Below, piece after piece: positions 23,945-36,165 of a stretch of 64,000 bases of DNA. Location of the stretch: contig NC_135261.1 in the NCBI RefSeq assembly GCF_964204865.1, positions 11,036,001-11,100,000 on the forward strand, written 5' to 3'. Both the position numbers and the translations under genes were made by a program. Position 1 is the stretch's first letter; every line of letters begins with the position of its first letter. Below the pieces are notes generated by a model, which was not told the origin of the DNA, did no database searches, and saw only the letters and a list, made by a program, of their open reading frames with translations. The stretch comes from Styela clava. Its lineage: Eukaryota; Chordata; Ascidiacea; Stolidobranchia; Styelidae.

Positions 23945-24240
23945 GTCTTGTTTAGGTGAGACAGCAGATTTAGTAGTAGCAATAGGAGATGATGACCTGT
24001 TGATTAGGAACCTTTCTTAGGTTGTTGTTCGTGTTCTACAGTCTGCGAAGTTACTACAACAGTAGCCAACCTTTTGAACACCAGACCCTCTGAATATATC
24101 TAATGAAGACCGAGAACTGCCAGCATCATCAATCACAGATAAATTCTCCCAAACAGCAGCCTCTGCTTCTTGCAAATCAAATTTTGCATCCAATATTTGA
24201 TTTTCATCTTCAATTTTTCTTTTTTCATATAAGTAAATAT
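22412..24240 (-). mobile_element. Truncated BEL/Pao retrotransposon (gag-protease part)
   Basis: Contains the 5' coding part of a BEL/Pao-type element: gag, zinc knuckles and the start of the protease. No RT, integrase or LTRs are seen. On the right it stops at about 24240, where an unrelated open frame begins. On the left the retroelement sequence stops at about 22412, where the fold-back repeat begins. Both ends are abrupt, so this is a fragment. Confidence 0.75.
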
Positions 24241-24631
24241 TGAATTACCCGCTGTTCAGCAACAAACTTTGGGTGCATCATGTGGTCCATTTTCAATTAG
24301 TTTTTGCATAGCCCTATGTAACCAAACAAGACCAGAGCATATACTATTCGACGAAAAAAATATCAGAAAGAAAATATGCGATGGTATAGTGTCTAAAAAA
24401 TTTTCGTCATTATTTAACGTCAGCATTAAACATGTTGTACCCGCAAAAAAATTAGAAATTCAGATTTTTTGCAACTGCCAACTGTCTTACATTGAAAATC
24501 AGGCCATGATCGAATGCACTTCATGTTTGAAATGGTACCATCCGAAATATTGTAGTATTAAAGTGCCTGTTGAAGCTATGGAAAACAGCGAACAAGATTG
24601 GAATTGTGAAAAGTGCATTCGATCCTATTGA
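24233..24631 (+). pseudogene. Ulp1-like protease C-terminus fused to PHD finger (fragment)
   Basis: Open from 24233 to the stop at 24629-24631. Residues near the start read VQQQTLGASCGPFSISF, the Q-x(n)-CG motif around the nucleophilic Cys of Ulp1/SENP-type (C48) proteases. About 75 residues later a compact PHD finger follows: CNCQLSY, then IECTSCLKWYHPKYC, then WNCEKC, giving the C4HC3 ligand order. The catalytic His and Asp of the protease would lie upstream and are missing because the BEL fragment abuts. In my recollection such Ulp1+PHD proteins are common in transposon-rich invertebrate and fish genomes and are probably element-encoded; this is not verified. Stop codons follow, and no start is identifiable. 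Confidence 0.6.
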
Positions 24632-24884
24632 TTCAAATGAAAATTTGATTAAACAGGATTATTTACATTTTCTTTCTGTTTTCAGGTACGTCGTCAGACA
24701 AAGGATCAGTCTGTTTTACCTATTTGGTTTTGATATGCCATTGGCCAGGTTTTTCTCTCTTGATCTGGTTTATAATATTGAGATGAAAACCACTACGACG
24801 GTTGGCACCTTGACGTGTTGTAGTGGCTATATACTAAGACCAACCATTGTAAGAACGATATCAGAATATAATTAGATTCCTTGT

Positions 24885-26045
24885 ATAAAGTGGGCCGGCA
24901 ATCGGAAAGTACATAATTTTACGGTAGAATACCGATAATTATGAATTTTAATGTGAATATCTTGTTTTGGCCATGTTTGATGAGGTATTATTACAGTTCC
25001 CGACATAAAATTTCATAAAACTTTGTTTGAGATGACTTCATAATAGGTTGTTTTGGTATATTTTACTCAAAAGTAGGGCCGGCAATCGGAAAGTACATAA
25101 TTTTTCGGTAGAATACCGATAATTATGAATTTTAATGTAAATTTCTTGTTTTGGCCATGTTTGATAAGATATTATTATATGTTCCCGACATAAAATTTTA
25201 TAAAAATTTGTTTGAGATGACTTCACAACATGTTGTTTTGGGATATCCTACTGAAAAGTGGGGCCGGCAATCGAAAAGTACATAATTTTTGGGTGGAATA
25301 ACAATATTTATGAATTTTGATGTAAATTTCTTGTTTTGGTCGTGTTTGACGAGATATTATTATATGTTTCCGACATAAAATTTTATAAAAATTTGTTTGA
25401 GATGACTTCACAACATGTTGTTTTGGGATATCTTACTGAAAAGTGGGGCCGGCAATCGAAAAGTACATAAATTTTGGGTGGAATACCAATATTTATGAAT
25501 TTTGATGTAAATTTCTTGTTTTGGCCGTGTTTGACGAGATACTATTATATGTTCCCGACATACAAATTTTATAAACATTTGTTTGAGATGACTTCACAAC
25601 ATGTTGTTTTGGGATATCTTACTGAAAAGTGGGGCCGGCAATCGAAAAGTACATAAATTTTGGGTGGAATACCAATATTTATGAATTTTGATGTAAATTT
25701 CTTGTTTTGGCCGTGTTTGACGAGATATTATTAAATGTTCCCGACATACAAATTTTATAAAACTTTGTTTGAGATGACTCCACAATATGTTGTTTTGGGG
25801 TATCTTACTCAAAAGTGGGGCCGGCAATCGGAAAGTACATAATTTTTGGGTAGAATACCAATATTTATGAATTTAAAGTAAATTTCTTGTTTTGGCCATG
25901 TTTGACAAGTTATTATTATGTTCCCGATACACAAACTTCATAAAACTTATCTTGAGATCACTTCACAATATAATCTTTCTAAATATTTTATTTAAAACCG
26001 GGGACAGTTGTTGGGAAGTACAAAATTTTTACTAGAATACCGAAT
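24885..26045 (+). repeat. Tandem array, ~185-bp unit, about 6.5 copies
   Basis: The landmark GGGCCGGCAATCG recurs at 24892, 25076, 25261, 25446, 25632 and 25818 (spacings 184, 185, 185, 186, 186), with a degenerate seventh start near 25999. Middle units are the most alike and edge units the most diverged, as expected of unequal exchange. Units contain TTCTTGTTTTGGCC and GAGATGACTTCACAA. All short frames here are array shadows. It lies between the two palindrome arms. Confidence 0.92.
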
Positions 26046-26384
26046 TCGCCGAACTTTTCTCATAAATCTGGCAACCACATTTCGCACACCATTCATATTT
26101 TCCGTCGCCCGCTTTATACGCAATGTTAAATCGTTTTCTGCAACCCTATTTTACTGTTCCGAAAACGAGAAAGATGTCTGCTGAGAGATGTCTGCTAGGG
26201 TAACTTTGGTCGTCAAAACACGGCAGCGAGTCACATGAGAGCGAGGCTAGATTAGACTTGTCCAGCGAGAGTCGATTGCAACATGTGAGGACATCTGGAA
26301 TTTCCCATTTGTAGTTTCACTTCAGGGAAATCTCCAATGATAGTAGATAATGCCAATTTTCGAACTTACAATATCCCCTTTTTG
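26046..26384. other. No recognisable gene; unique spacer
   Basis: Flanked by the tandem array and by the start of sequence shared with the third duplicate (about 26385 onward). Nothing identified. Confidence 0.4.
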
Positions 26385-26765
26385 TGGGCGTGCTCGCTGG
26401 AGCATGACGTCGAGTTGATCTAGTTCGTCAATACTCTATTTATTGAATTTTCCGCTCTCACGTACATTTTAGTTTGTAAATTGATTTAATTAGTTTTGCT
26501 GATTTTCTTCTGTATTGTTTGACTTAAGCTGCTTCTATAATGGTGTCGCTGACATGATTACTTTTGATAGTCTCATCGCGACCCCTCGTCTATTGTAAAT
26601 CAAATATATATTGTACCTTTTTTGTTCAATGAATTTATTTAATTTTTACTATTTGTTTGAGTGTACAATGTTTTTGCACGACGAAAAACGAATATCTGAA
26701 TCTATAATATATACAGCAATATAGACAATTCTCAACATTATCAAAAAATTCGATGCTAATTTGGA
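26385..26765 (-). repeat. Segment shared with 45775-46150 (inner extension of arm 2)
   Basis: The reverse complement matches 45775-46150 in order: CGTGCTCGCTGGAGCATGACGTCGAG, CTCTATTTATTGAA, GTGTCGCTGACATGATTACTTTTGATA and TTTTTGCACGACG. It is absent from arm 1 at this position, so arm 2 and the third copy share a longer ancestral flank. Confidence 0.6.
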
Positions 26766-26849
26766 CATAATGATGCTTACTTAACCATTATTTTGAAATG
26801 TCAATAATAGTAAAAATAATCAGTTTATTCGCTAAAAAAGTGTGATTTT

Positions 26850-26925
26850 TTGTAACAGAACCGGCTGAAAAATAGGACTTTTGTGATGGAACCGGCTGTC
26901 AAAAAATTTGAATCCCACCACTGCG
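26850..26925. mobile_element. hAT-like right-end remnant (CCCACCACTG)
   Basis: Ends ATTTGAATCCCACCACTG after repeated GAACCGGCTG motifs. The same terminus occurs at about 47780-47869 (GAACCGGCTGAATCCCACCACTG). Solo right ends; no TSD pair was found. Confidence 0.4.
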
Positions 26926-27259
26926 TGTGCCCCAATTTGAAACCCCTGCTTTAACAGTACACCTTGCAACGGCGACAAGTCCAGCAATGATTAACCTCAG
27001 GTTCTTATACAAACGTTTGAACATTGGCCTGCAAGGCAACATATTAAATTTTTTGGTGCCCCTGATCATTTTTTGTGAATGCATCTATTCTGAAAAAGAT
27101 GAAAGTAAATATTCAAAAAAGAATTCGATGTTGATAATTTTCTAAATGACGCGTTCCTAACTTCATCAAGAGACACCCGAATTGTGTTGGTTAGTTTTGA
27201 TATGTTTCAAAAGCAAATTGCTCATTTCGACTCAATTTAAAGCTCTCGCACATCTAGAT

Positions 27260-28974
27260 TAGGCTTGCACGTAATTGACAAAAATCAATTCCGTAATTAC
27301 GGCCAAATCGATTACGTAATGACCCCGTAATTGCGATATTTTTTCACACATTTTAACCTATCATAACAACCAATTGAATCCGCTTCATTTTCGATTGGGA
27401 CATCGAGTTTGGGTTTTCATATTCCTGGCAGTACTACACGCCGGCGACAGATGTTAAGACGAGTGAATTCAAATTAATTTTATTCTGATTTTTATCTTTT
27501 GTGCTAGCTTTGATTTCCTTTATCACCTTCGCAAATTAACCGTCCAAATTTTATGCGATCAATTTTATCATTACCGACACTGGTATACGGATATTTATGA
27601 AACGATAGTTGACATTTTTAAAATCGTATTAATAAAATGTCGGGTTTCCAATTTATCAATGCCACGACGAGCGTATTCGCTCGTTTGATTATACTTGCGC
27701 TTGCCTCGCGAAGAAGACTTGTTATTGCACTGTTTTTAACATTATTCGACTTTACTACCTAGTCAGCATTTTATAATAATTATTGATGCCGACTTATTGA
27801 CGTTATTCCGATTACCATGCTTCATTTTACATTAAATCATTTCGCGGCCTAAATATTGTAACATTATTTGCGCATAATTTAAATACCGTACTTATATGAT
27901 AAGGCTTTTCCGAAAATACAAAGTTATATCGCAAAAAAATGCATATTGTGACATTTATTTTGCACTCACGAAAAAATTAACTTATTTTTCTAACTCAAGT
28001 CGACGATCCTATCGGCCAAGATTGGCACAAATTTGGTCGAGTGTCGGTGGTTTTCAAGAATCAAAATAAGTTGCCGCATTTGGTAAAGACAGGTAATCAT
28101 ATTTGGCCGAAATATTGCGAGGCATTGCGGAAAATATATTGAGCAAGAACAAGTCCGGACTGATATAAAACGATAGAACCGGTAACAGAACATCAAGGTT
28201 TTGTAATTGAAAATGGTTCCCGCACAGAATAAACACACTGGCTCATACTTGATATTTGATAGTAGTTAAATTGAGAATATTGAACAAAAACAAAAAAAAC
28301 GATCGTCGAAATTCTTAAATCTCGTTGCCTCGGTTAAATATAATCCAATGATCAGGACATTTTCAATTAAATACTGCATAAAGATAGTTATACATTAAAC
28401 ATTTAGGCTACAATTTAGCTTTTTTTTTAAATTTTAATCATGCATTGTGGTGGAGAAATCCCACTATTTAAATACGGGTTACTATAAAAATAGAATAGGA
28501 TTCTGGATTCGATTTAAGTATTTAAAACATTGGTTCCCAACCGCCGGTCCGCGGACCGTCAACGGTCCACAAAAGATTTTTACCGGATCGCGGGAAATCC
28601 CGTCATATTGTTGTTTCTCTGCCGTCTCAATCACTTTACCGATGCCAAAAAGACGAAGTTGCGTTGGTTCATTACGTAATTTATCTTCCGTCGTAATATT
28701 GCTGTTTGATAAGCGCGACATTAATTATCACGGTGACGTATTGACAAGAGAGAGAAAAGTGAGAAAAACGGTTGCAAATACCGAAGCTCTAACTTCTTCT
28801 CCTTTTTAAACTTTCACTTTTTACAATCGACGGAATTGACTTCTTTGAAGAGAGCTCGTTTCAATCGCGAAAGCGCTCGACCAATAATTACGACTTTACG
28901 TAATTCGTAACTTCCCTTCCGTAACTCGAAATAATTCCGTAATTCCGTAAATCTGTAAATTACGTGCAAGCCTA
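27260..28974. mobile_element. hAT-type element, 1,715 bp, 8-bp TSD
   Basis: Inverted ends TAGGCTTGCACGTAATT and AATTACGTGCAAGCCTA, with CCGTAATTACGG/CGTAATTCCGTAA subterminal motifs at both ends. It is flanked by a perfect 8-bp duplication, ATCTAGAT, at 27252-27259 and 28975-28982. Arm 1 (about 22070-22085) has the uninterrupted sequence ATCTAAAT. No transposase frame was seen; the 120-codon frame at 28447-28809 is featureless. A nested stretch at about 28530-28570 (GGTTCCCAACCGCCGGTCCG) resembles the end of another hAT-like element. Confidence 0.88.
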
Positions 28975-30379
28975 ATCTAGATGAGATGTTATCCGTCGGC
29001 GGTCATCTACTTCCTAGCAATTGGAATTCTTGCTTCGAAATGCTTTATCTAGTGGGGGTAAGTAATTTTAAAGGCATTATAATTAGATGAATAGTTAAAG
29101 CAGCGACAGAATGTATATATGTACGAAATTTGCATATCTATTATAATATCTTGATTTAATCATCCTGACAATAATAAATTTCCAACTGTGCATATGTTTT
29201 GTATGAACATTCATAAATGATATCGACATATATTCGATGTGGAATAGACAAATAGAATTGTTTTCAAATCAAAGATTATACCTTCGCTGGGGGCATAACC
29301 GCGGCCACGGGGCACAGTTTATTAACGTTTGAAAGTGAACGAACCTAAATAAGCTAAAATCTCGTAACTATAGAATTTTATCTGCGGGAAGTAAAGTCCT
29401 ATTTATTTTACTAATCAAATCGGCGCACAAATAGAGATTTTTCAATGTCTCTTCACTAACGTTGGCGTTGAGAGGCCGGCTTACGAGTCAGAGTCGGTCC
29501 ACGAGTTTATCAAACTCTGGTCATTCAATCCTGGGAGCACCGAGCAGTCATTCATTAAAGAATAATTATATATAATATTTTAGGCTTTTATTGTTAAGCT
29601 GTGTTAGTTTCATAGCTAAGCTACTCACCACACTGTTAAAAAAATTAGTAAATATACTAATTTTTCTAGTAAATTTTTACTAATTTTTCGTTGAATTTTA
29701 CTTTCTACAAGAGTATTTTATTGAAATCACGTGACTTGCTTAGCTGAGCCAATCAGGGTGCTTGTTTGTTAATAGTTTACTAATGCATAGTAATTTCACT
29801 GATCAGTTAGTAATTAATATAACAGAAAAATAGTAAAAAGATTAGTATACTTGGAAAAAGTAAAAAAATCTAAGATCCTCTAATTTACGAATAACTATTC
29901 TTTCCAATAAACGAATTTATCTACCTACGCATGCGATATAGTCACAAAGCAAATTTAAATACTCCTTTTGAATTTCATTTAAATTTTGCTCTGGGTATTA
30001 ATTTGAATTAATTTTATTCTAAAATTATTTTGGTTCATCACCCAAAAATTCTGATTGTTTTGCTATTGCATTAGACAAGATAAGATATTGTTTTTATATA
30101 TTATTTTTCCGGAAGTAAGCGGACCTATTTGTCCAAATATTCATCCGCAAAAACTCCACGAGGCAGGTTGCGTGCGCAGCATTTTTGATTTCGAGTTTCC
30201 TTGTGCCGCCCATCTTGGCTGGGACGCTAAGCTGTTTGGGAGCTCAGCATCGGTTGCGTGCGTATGAAAACTGAATGCGGGACGTATGTTAAGTATGCAA
30301 TAGCGTGAGTCTGAGTTTGATGATTGTGTTAGCAACGGTCTGTACGGTAGGTGCGGATTTACCACGGGTAGTGGTCTGA

Positions 30380-30930
30380 TTATTGAGGTACCGGTACCGG
30401 TACTTTTTGCAGAGATCAAAGTTTCCTATATTTTAATCCTTCTCTTTACCGTCATAGGTCATTTAGTACCGGTAATGTGCCAATTATGACATCACTCAAA
30501 TGTCACGTGCCTGTAGCCCGCGCATTTTCTGGTTCAGGAATTAGGACTCGGTAAGCGAGGCTCTTTGTCGTTAGTGGATGTTTATTTTAGGCGGTTGGTT
30601 TTTGTAGCTTTTCATGCGTTAATTGAGCATGTTTGTGTTACAGTAGTAGACTTGTAGTTAGTAGACCAAAATATTCTTTAAATACCGTGTACATCAGCAT
30701 CTAATGGTACCGTACCTGTATACAGCGACATGCTTACACACTACGTTAGTTTCGCCGTGTTACCGGTTCCGGTATCTATCGACGACCAAGAGTAGCCTAA
30801 ATATCTGAATTGGCTATTTCAGTATTTGTTTCGGAATAGATGTAACTTACCGGTACCGTAGCCTATGGTGATATGATTCGTTCAAACGTTACAAGTCAGT
30901 TGCAACAATAGGTACCGGTACGGTACCGGT
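30380..30930. repeat. Cluster of GGTACCGG/ACCGGTAC palindromic motifs inside the CACTG element
   Basis: At least seven variants of (G)GTACCGGTAC occur near 30388, 30462, 30704, 30757, 30848, 30908 and 30917. They lie upstream of the cargo gene exons, so a promoter or transposase-binding role is possible; this is inference only. Confidence 0.5.
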
Positions 30931-31399
30931 AACAGACAGATGAATTCAACTATAGCTACAAAGTCTACAAGGCGGCCATCTTGGTCGGATCGTATTTGGC
31001 GCTTTCACAATTTACACTGTATTACATACATATCCTAATACTTTTAGGACATTTTATTCTTCACAGTAAAATGACGTCATTTCGAATCTCGATTCGAGAG
31101 CTCAAAATGAACCAGAACGATTTTAGTCATTTCATATTTGATTCATGAAAAATCTTACAATAAGGGGGACCGATCCTAAAGTACGAATAATTGTAACAAC
31201 AGAAAATAATAAATTGAAATGACTGAAACTAAATTCGCTATTGTTGAGGACTGAGGTGATGGTTTAAAAAAAGGATTATTTGTTTTTGGAAAAATATAAT
31301 TTTGCCGAAAAAGACTGCGGATTGTTTTGGTTCATTTAAACGAAACCAATAAGAGTCAAGTGGTGACCATGTAATAAATGTTATACCAAAAATGATTAC

Positions 31400-33442
31400 A
31401 TGTTGCATAAGTGCTCGTGGTACTATAATATCATATTTTCTGACAAAAGCAGCTCTTTATCTGAATTTATAAGTTCTTCAAAATCGGAATCAAAGAGTCT
31501 GAAAACTGAATTACCAAAATCGACTGGGGTGGTCACGTTGATCGTCTATTATTTCGGAGAGGACCTAAACCAAATATTTAAGTGTTTCCAGGTATGTTCT
31601 ATGCTTTTTTTGTGTAAAGTGCTTTTTTTTTAAAGTTTTCGCATCAAGAGTAATGTAACTTCTGCACAACACTGTTCGTATAAAGTTTTGTGAGCCGACT
31701 GCAAATTAATTGGAAACTAACTGCATGATAGTGGTTAGCGGAATTTTTTTGCATATTTATTCACTACTTTGCCTATTTTCAGGAAGAAACCACTTTTTCC
31801 CAGATATTAGAAGATTGTCCAAAATCTCCATTCATTGTTTGCATAGGTAAGTGTTAGAGGTGAGCGATGTAATTGTGAATATCAGGAACAATTTCAAAAT
31901 ATGATATGATAGCTGTTTTCCTGTGATTAATTCTGCAACTTTTTCAAAGGCCATTTTGTGTCGCCATATACTTCTCAGTTGTGATTATTATAAAATAATA
32001 TCACCAGCTTCTGTCATGCAACCTGCTTTAACTGTTGCGTCACAGTATGCATTGCTTGAAATATAATATTTCTGAAAGAACGTAATGCGTAATCCCTTCG
32101 TTTATATTTACGCTTGCTATCAACGGTGAGTGAAAATAAGAACAAATCCATGTCTGCTATGTTAGATATATAGCCAAAGCTAATTTTGAGATGATCGTAC
32201 TATTATACAATTAATAATTGTGTAATTGCATATTATCAAAAAATCACTAACCGTTCACCTCTAGTAAGTGTATTTGTTATTAGTTGGCTTTAGAAGTTGA
32301 GATAATAAGATTAATCAACCTGTCAAGTGACTTTCACTTTATTCATAAGCCTATAGATTCGAAGCTAAAGTTTACAATCTTGTGTTTCAGGTAACACGGT
32401 AGCGACTGCTGAGACTTTTTACGTCATCGCTGAACGAGAAGTGGTGTGTTCCTGTAGATCGTTTTTTGAAGAGGTAGCTTTTCAGTTTGATTCGTTCTAT
32501 GTTTTCAACATAGAATATCCAAAGAAGGCCTTGCTGACGTTTGATTTTATTCAGAGGTAAGAAAAAATGTGCTAGTCTACAGTGCGGATATAATTCTCGC
32601 TGCTGGCACAATGTACACGTTGTTGACGAATTACCTGTTACTTCTGTCATGTAGTGTTATTTGATGACATACAATACAAAAAATGGGTTGTGAAAATGAA
32701 ATATGTGACTGGACTTGCACAAACTCATGGTGTCCATACCCTGGGGACTGGGCCATAAGTAGGGCTGGAAAAATTTAATTAGTTTAACAGTTTTTAGGTG
32801 TTTAATAACAGTCATGATATATTTTAACCATTCATCGGTACGGTACCGATTGATGGTTAAAATAAATCATGACTGACTGGCGGTACCACACATGTTTCCT
32901 CCTAATCTAATGTGTTTCACAGCCATATGTGAAAAATGAACTCACAACAATCCTATTTTAGTGAACTTCAATTTCAAACGATGTCACTGTGCTCTCCATT
33001 TTGTAGCAGGAAATTTTTGATGTATTTGCAAAAAATCATTACTAATGAGTAATGACAGAAATTAATACAATATTTTTCAATTGCTGCATTTGCAATCGAA
33101 TGTCAACGAGCGGATGAGCCTATTGCGATTTGCGACAACTGGGGGCTAGGAGGATCTGGAGCTTTCTGGTTTGGTAATTGCATTCCTGGCCCACTGACAG
33201 TTTTTTGTTTATCCCTTGGCAAGGCACGATACATTATAAATACCTGACATTTTTACTATTTTTGTCTAGTGTTTGTGTTTTTACTATTTTGGTGGTGAGA
33301 TGACAGGACGTTTTCCAAATTTCATATGTAAAACCTATTCGCCATTTAAGTTCGGCCTTTTTTCAGGTTCTTCGGTGACATAAACCCCAGAGGCACTAAG
33401 TCGAAAAAAAAAGTAAAGGCAAAGACGTTCATGCAAAAGTAA
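31400..33442 (+). CDS. Spliced cargo gene of the CACTG-ended element (C-terminal exons)
   Basis: Four exons join in phase: about 31400-31591, 31783-31846, 32391-32556 and 33367-33442 (stop TAA 33440-33442), all with GT-AG borders. The product ends with a conserved-looking core, FFEEVAFQFDSFYVFNIEYP, then LLTFDFIQRFFGDINPRGTK and a basic tail KSKKKVKAKTFMQK. I recall similar C-terminal cores (FYVFN-YP ... LxFIQR ... INPxxGTK) in unnamed, repeat-associated proteins of fish and invertebrates, but cannot verify this. The first listed codon is TTG-like and arbitrary; upstream exons may exist between 29.7 and 31.4 kb. No catalytic motif is seen. Intact splicing and no stop suggest the element is young or the gene is maintained. 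Confidence 0.6.
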
Positions 33443-35403
33443 TCGGCCTTGCAAGAAGAGTGAATCTATCACAGGCGTTATATGTGCCGTTGTTAGAAAT
33501 TGATGTTTAAGTAAACTTTGGTGGTGTTACTGCAGCTTACATCACTTTTGACCAGGGGTGAAAACTCGATCAAATTTTCACATGCCTTTGATTGAGTTTC
33601 TCAAGTTCGAGTTCATTACCCTGGTCAGGGGTTTGAGTTCATGTAGTTGATAGAGTTTTTCGAAGTTCGAGTTCGCAGCCCTGCTTTTGGCTGATCGATT
33701 AATTTGATAAAAAATGATTTAGCTGTGTGTTGGGTGTGAAGTCTGGATAATTTTAAACAAACTCTGCTCCGTGATCTTCTTCAACCACAAAATTTCTGGC
33801 TTCCACTCATGACTATCAACTCCCACATTTGCAAATATATGACTCCGTCTCCTGCTCAAGACTCCTTCAAAATATGAATTAAAACTCTTGACTCCCTGAT
33901 CTTTTAAGATTTGACTGCTGCTATGCTAGCTGCTTTAGTGTAACTTTTTGTCCAGTTTTATCAATTTTAACATTTTCGAATTCTGCTCCTAGCTCATGAG
34001 CTTTAAAAATGTCCAGTCAAACTCTATTCATAAGTGTGGATAAACTCCGACTATGATTAACTCTATAGACTCTGCAAGCTTCAAAATTTAGAACTCCCAC
34101 TCATGCTCCTACCAAAATCCTCAAACTCCCGCTCTTCGACTTCACGCCCCTTGAAATCTTATCTTGCATAATTAACTTTAGAATTTGTCATCTTTGAAAC
34201 TCTTGCCATAGCTACAAAATAGGTTGCATGATATTTCCCAAAATTTTCATTTTGAAACATTATAATTAAAGTAAAGTGCAAAAAATCGTGAAATTCTTAC
34301 AATAGTCTCGTTATTATGTCACGTTTGCCAGCGTCTCATAGCCTGGTATCCAGAAATTTGATTTCAAAATAAGTTTGTCAACTAAACAACCCAGTCCTAA
34401 AACGTTTTCTTGTTTGACTTTATTTGGATCTATTAAGATAAATAAATAGACCTCGAAATGTATAGACCAGATTTCTAACAAGTGCCGATAGAAACTCAAT
34501 TTCGATTCATTACATACAGAATTCCTATGTCCTACAAGAACTTGTGCCCTCATTTTATTGCATGGATAGCCTTCAACGTCTCCTAATAGGTATTTGACTG
34601 TAGACCATATATTTTCTTAAATTTCTTTCGAAACTGTTTTACAAGCCTTAAAGGCATTCAGTGTGTATTTATGGTTTTATAAAAATATCAATTGTAATAA
34701 AATGATTTTCGTTTCCAGAATCTCGTTTTTTTTATTTTAACTGTAATATTCTGTGTGTTTACTGTTGTGTCGTGCCAGTAAATAGCTTTGCTACTCTCGT
34801 AGTGGTTCGGTCATCGCGGGTGAGAAATTACCATCATGCTAGTATTGTATGGTACTACTGTCGGGTAGGGTAGCTGCCATCGAGATAGTAATTTTATTTA
34901 CTATTTTAAAGTAAAAAATATTACTACTGGTGGGTAGGTTTACTGCCGTCAAAAAAGTAGTATTTTTTACAGTTTTATAGTAATTTTTGCTACCATCAAT
35001 CTCTGTAAATTTACTGAAAATACTGTTCATATTACTACTGATAGGGCCTGTAAATTTTTTTACATGGGACCAGTACTTTTGCTGCCATTTTTTTTTAGTA
35101 AATTTGGAAAAAATTTTTTAACAGTGCATGCTGCACAGCGGTCAAGCGCTGGGATACGGAAAATACTATAGCAATAAGTTGAAAATATATAAAGAAAATC
35201 CGGTCTATTCAATTATCAGTATGTAAATCGTGAGTATAACAGAAGTGAATTGATTATAAAGTCGTTTTAAAAATGGCGTGATTATGAACTTTCAGATAGT
35301 TAAAAAAACACGGGTAAAAATTTTGCCTCGTACTAGAACGCTAAGCATCAGTACTATCAGTGTGTTAGAGCTTGAATTTGTATTATCAAACTCAAATCTG
35401 TTC

Positions 35404-35711
35404 GAAGCTGTGGAATCGGAGAGTTTGGCATGTTTTCTTGGAGTTGGAGTCGTATTTTCAAATTATCCGGTAATTCTAAATTCCACCGAAGTCTGGATTT
35501 TAGTGAAAATTTGAAACAAACAAAGAACTGGAAGTTTACGAAGTGTTCTGAACAGTGTAAAGTTCATATATATGCGTCAAAGTATATCCGATTCTTGCGG
35601 ACTTCAAAGTTAGATTCCAAGTTAAAATTTTGCCTAACTCATGTATTAGAGACGGAGTCGAAGATTTTTTCTAACCGGATTTTATTGTAAACTTCTCCTA
35701 TTCCATAGCCA
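35404..35711. repeat. MITE-like element, arm 2 copy
   Basis: Reverse-complement equivalent of 20838-21167, with GCTGTGGAATCGG and CTATTCCATAGCC-like ends (the right end is mutated). Confidence 0.45.
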
Positions 35712-36165
35712 TGTTTTTTAATAATCGATATTTTTGTAAAAGATAATCGATTTGTTGCGTATGGTGCGCAATATGATGAGGCCATATAATCAGTTCGATT
35801 AATTTAGCCTCAGATGATAAATTTGGTTGTATGTATAATAATAACAATATCAAATCAAAGTACCATTCAATATCAGAATTAATTTTAACATTATTACTAT
35901 GAATTAATTATACTGATGTTAGGGCTGAATAATGCGATCAAAATTACGAAATGGCAATGCAATAACTCGACCAAACGGAAAAATTTGATCTTTTCCATTC
36001 GCAAAATATAGGCAGCTCGTAGTTAGAAACTGATTTAAATATAGGTTCCCGCACTCCAACATTTTTTTTCTTATGAATATATTGAGTCTTGCGTCCATCT
36101 TTCTCAATTAATTTATAAGAAATTGACTGGAATGAACGGCTACTTCAGTGGATACGTTAAAAGAG

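Larger units (their letters stand above)
29631..35126 (+). mobile_element. CACTA/EnSpm-like DNA transposon, 5,496 bp, CA target duplication
   Basis: Ends are inverted: CACTGTTAAAAAAATT at the left, and a right end whose reverse complement also begins CACTGTTAAAAAA. Subterminal DNA repeats TTTACTAATTTT/AGTAAATTT-type motifs at both ends. CA is duplicated at 29629-29630 and 35127-35128. The empty site is seen twice, in arm 1 (reverse complement, about 21424) and in the third copy (about 44939): TGCAGCATGGTGAG with no insert. CACTG ends and a 2-bp TSD fit animal EnSpm elements. No transposase was recognised, but a spliced cargo gene (31400-33442) is present. Confidence 0.85.

Noticed and set aside
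25038..25827. Several 60-77-codon frames with similar sequences
   Set aside because: They are repeated because they lie in the 185-bp tandem array, not because of a gene family.
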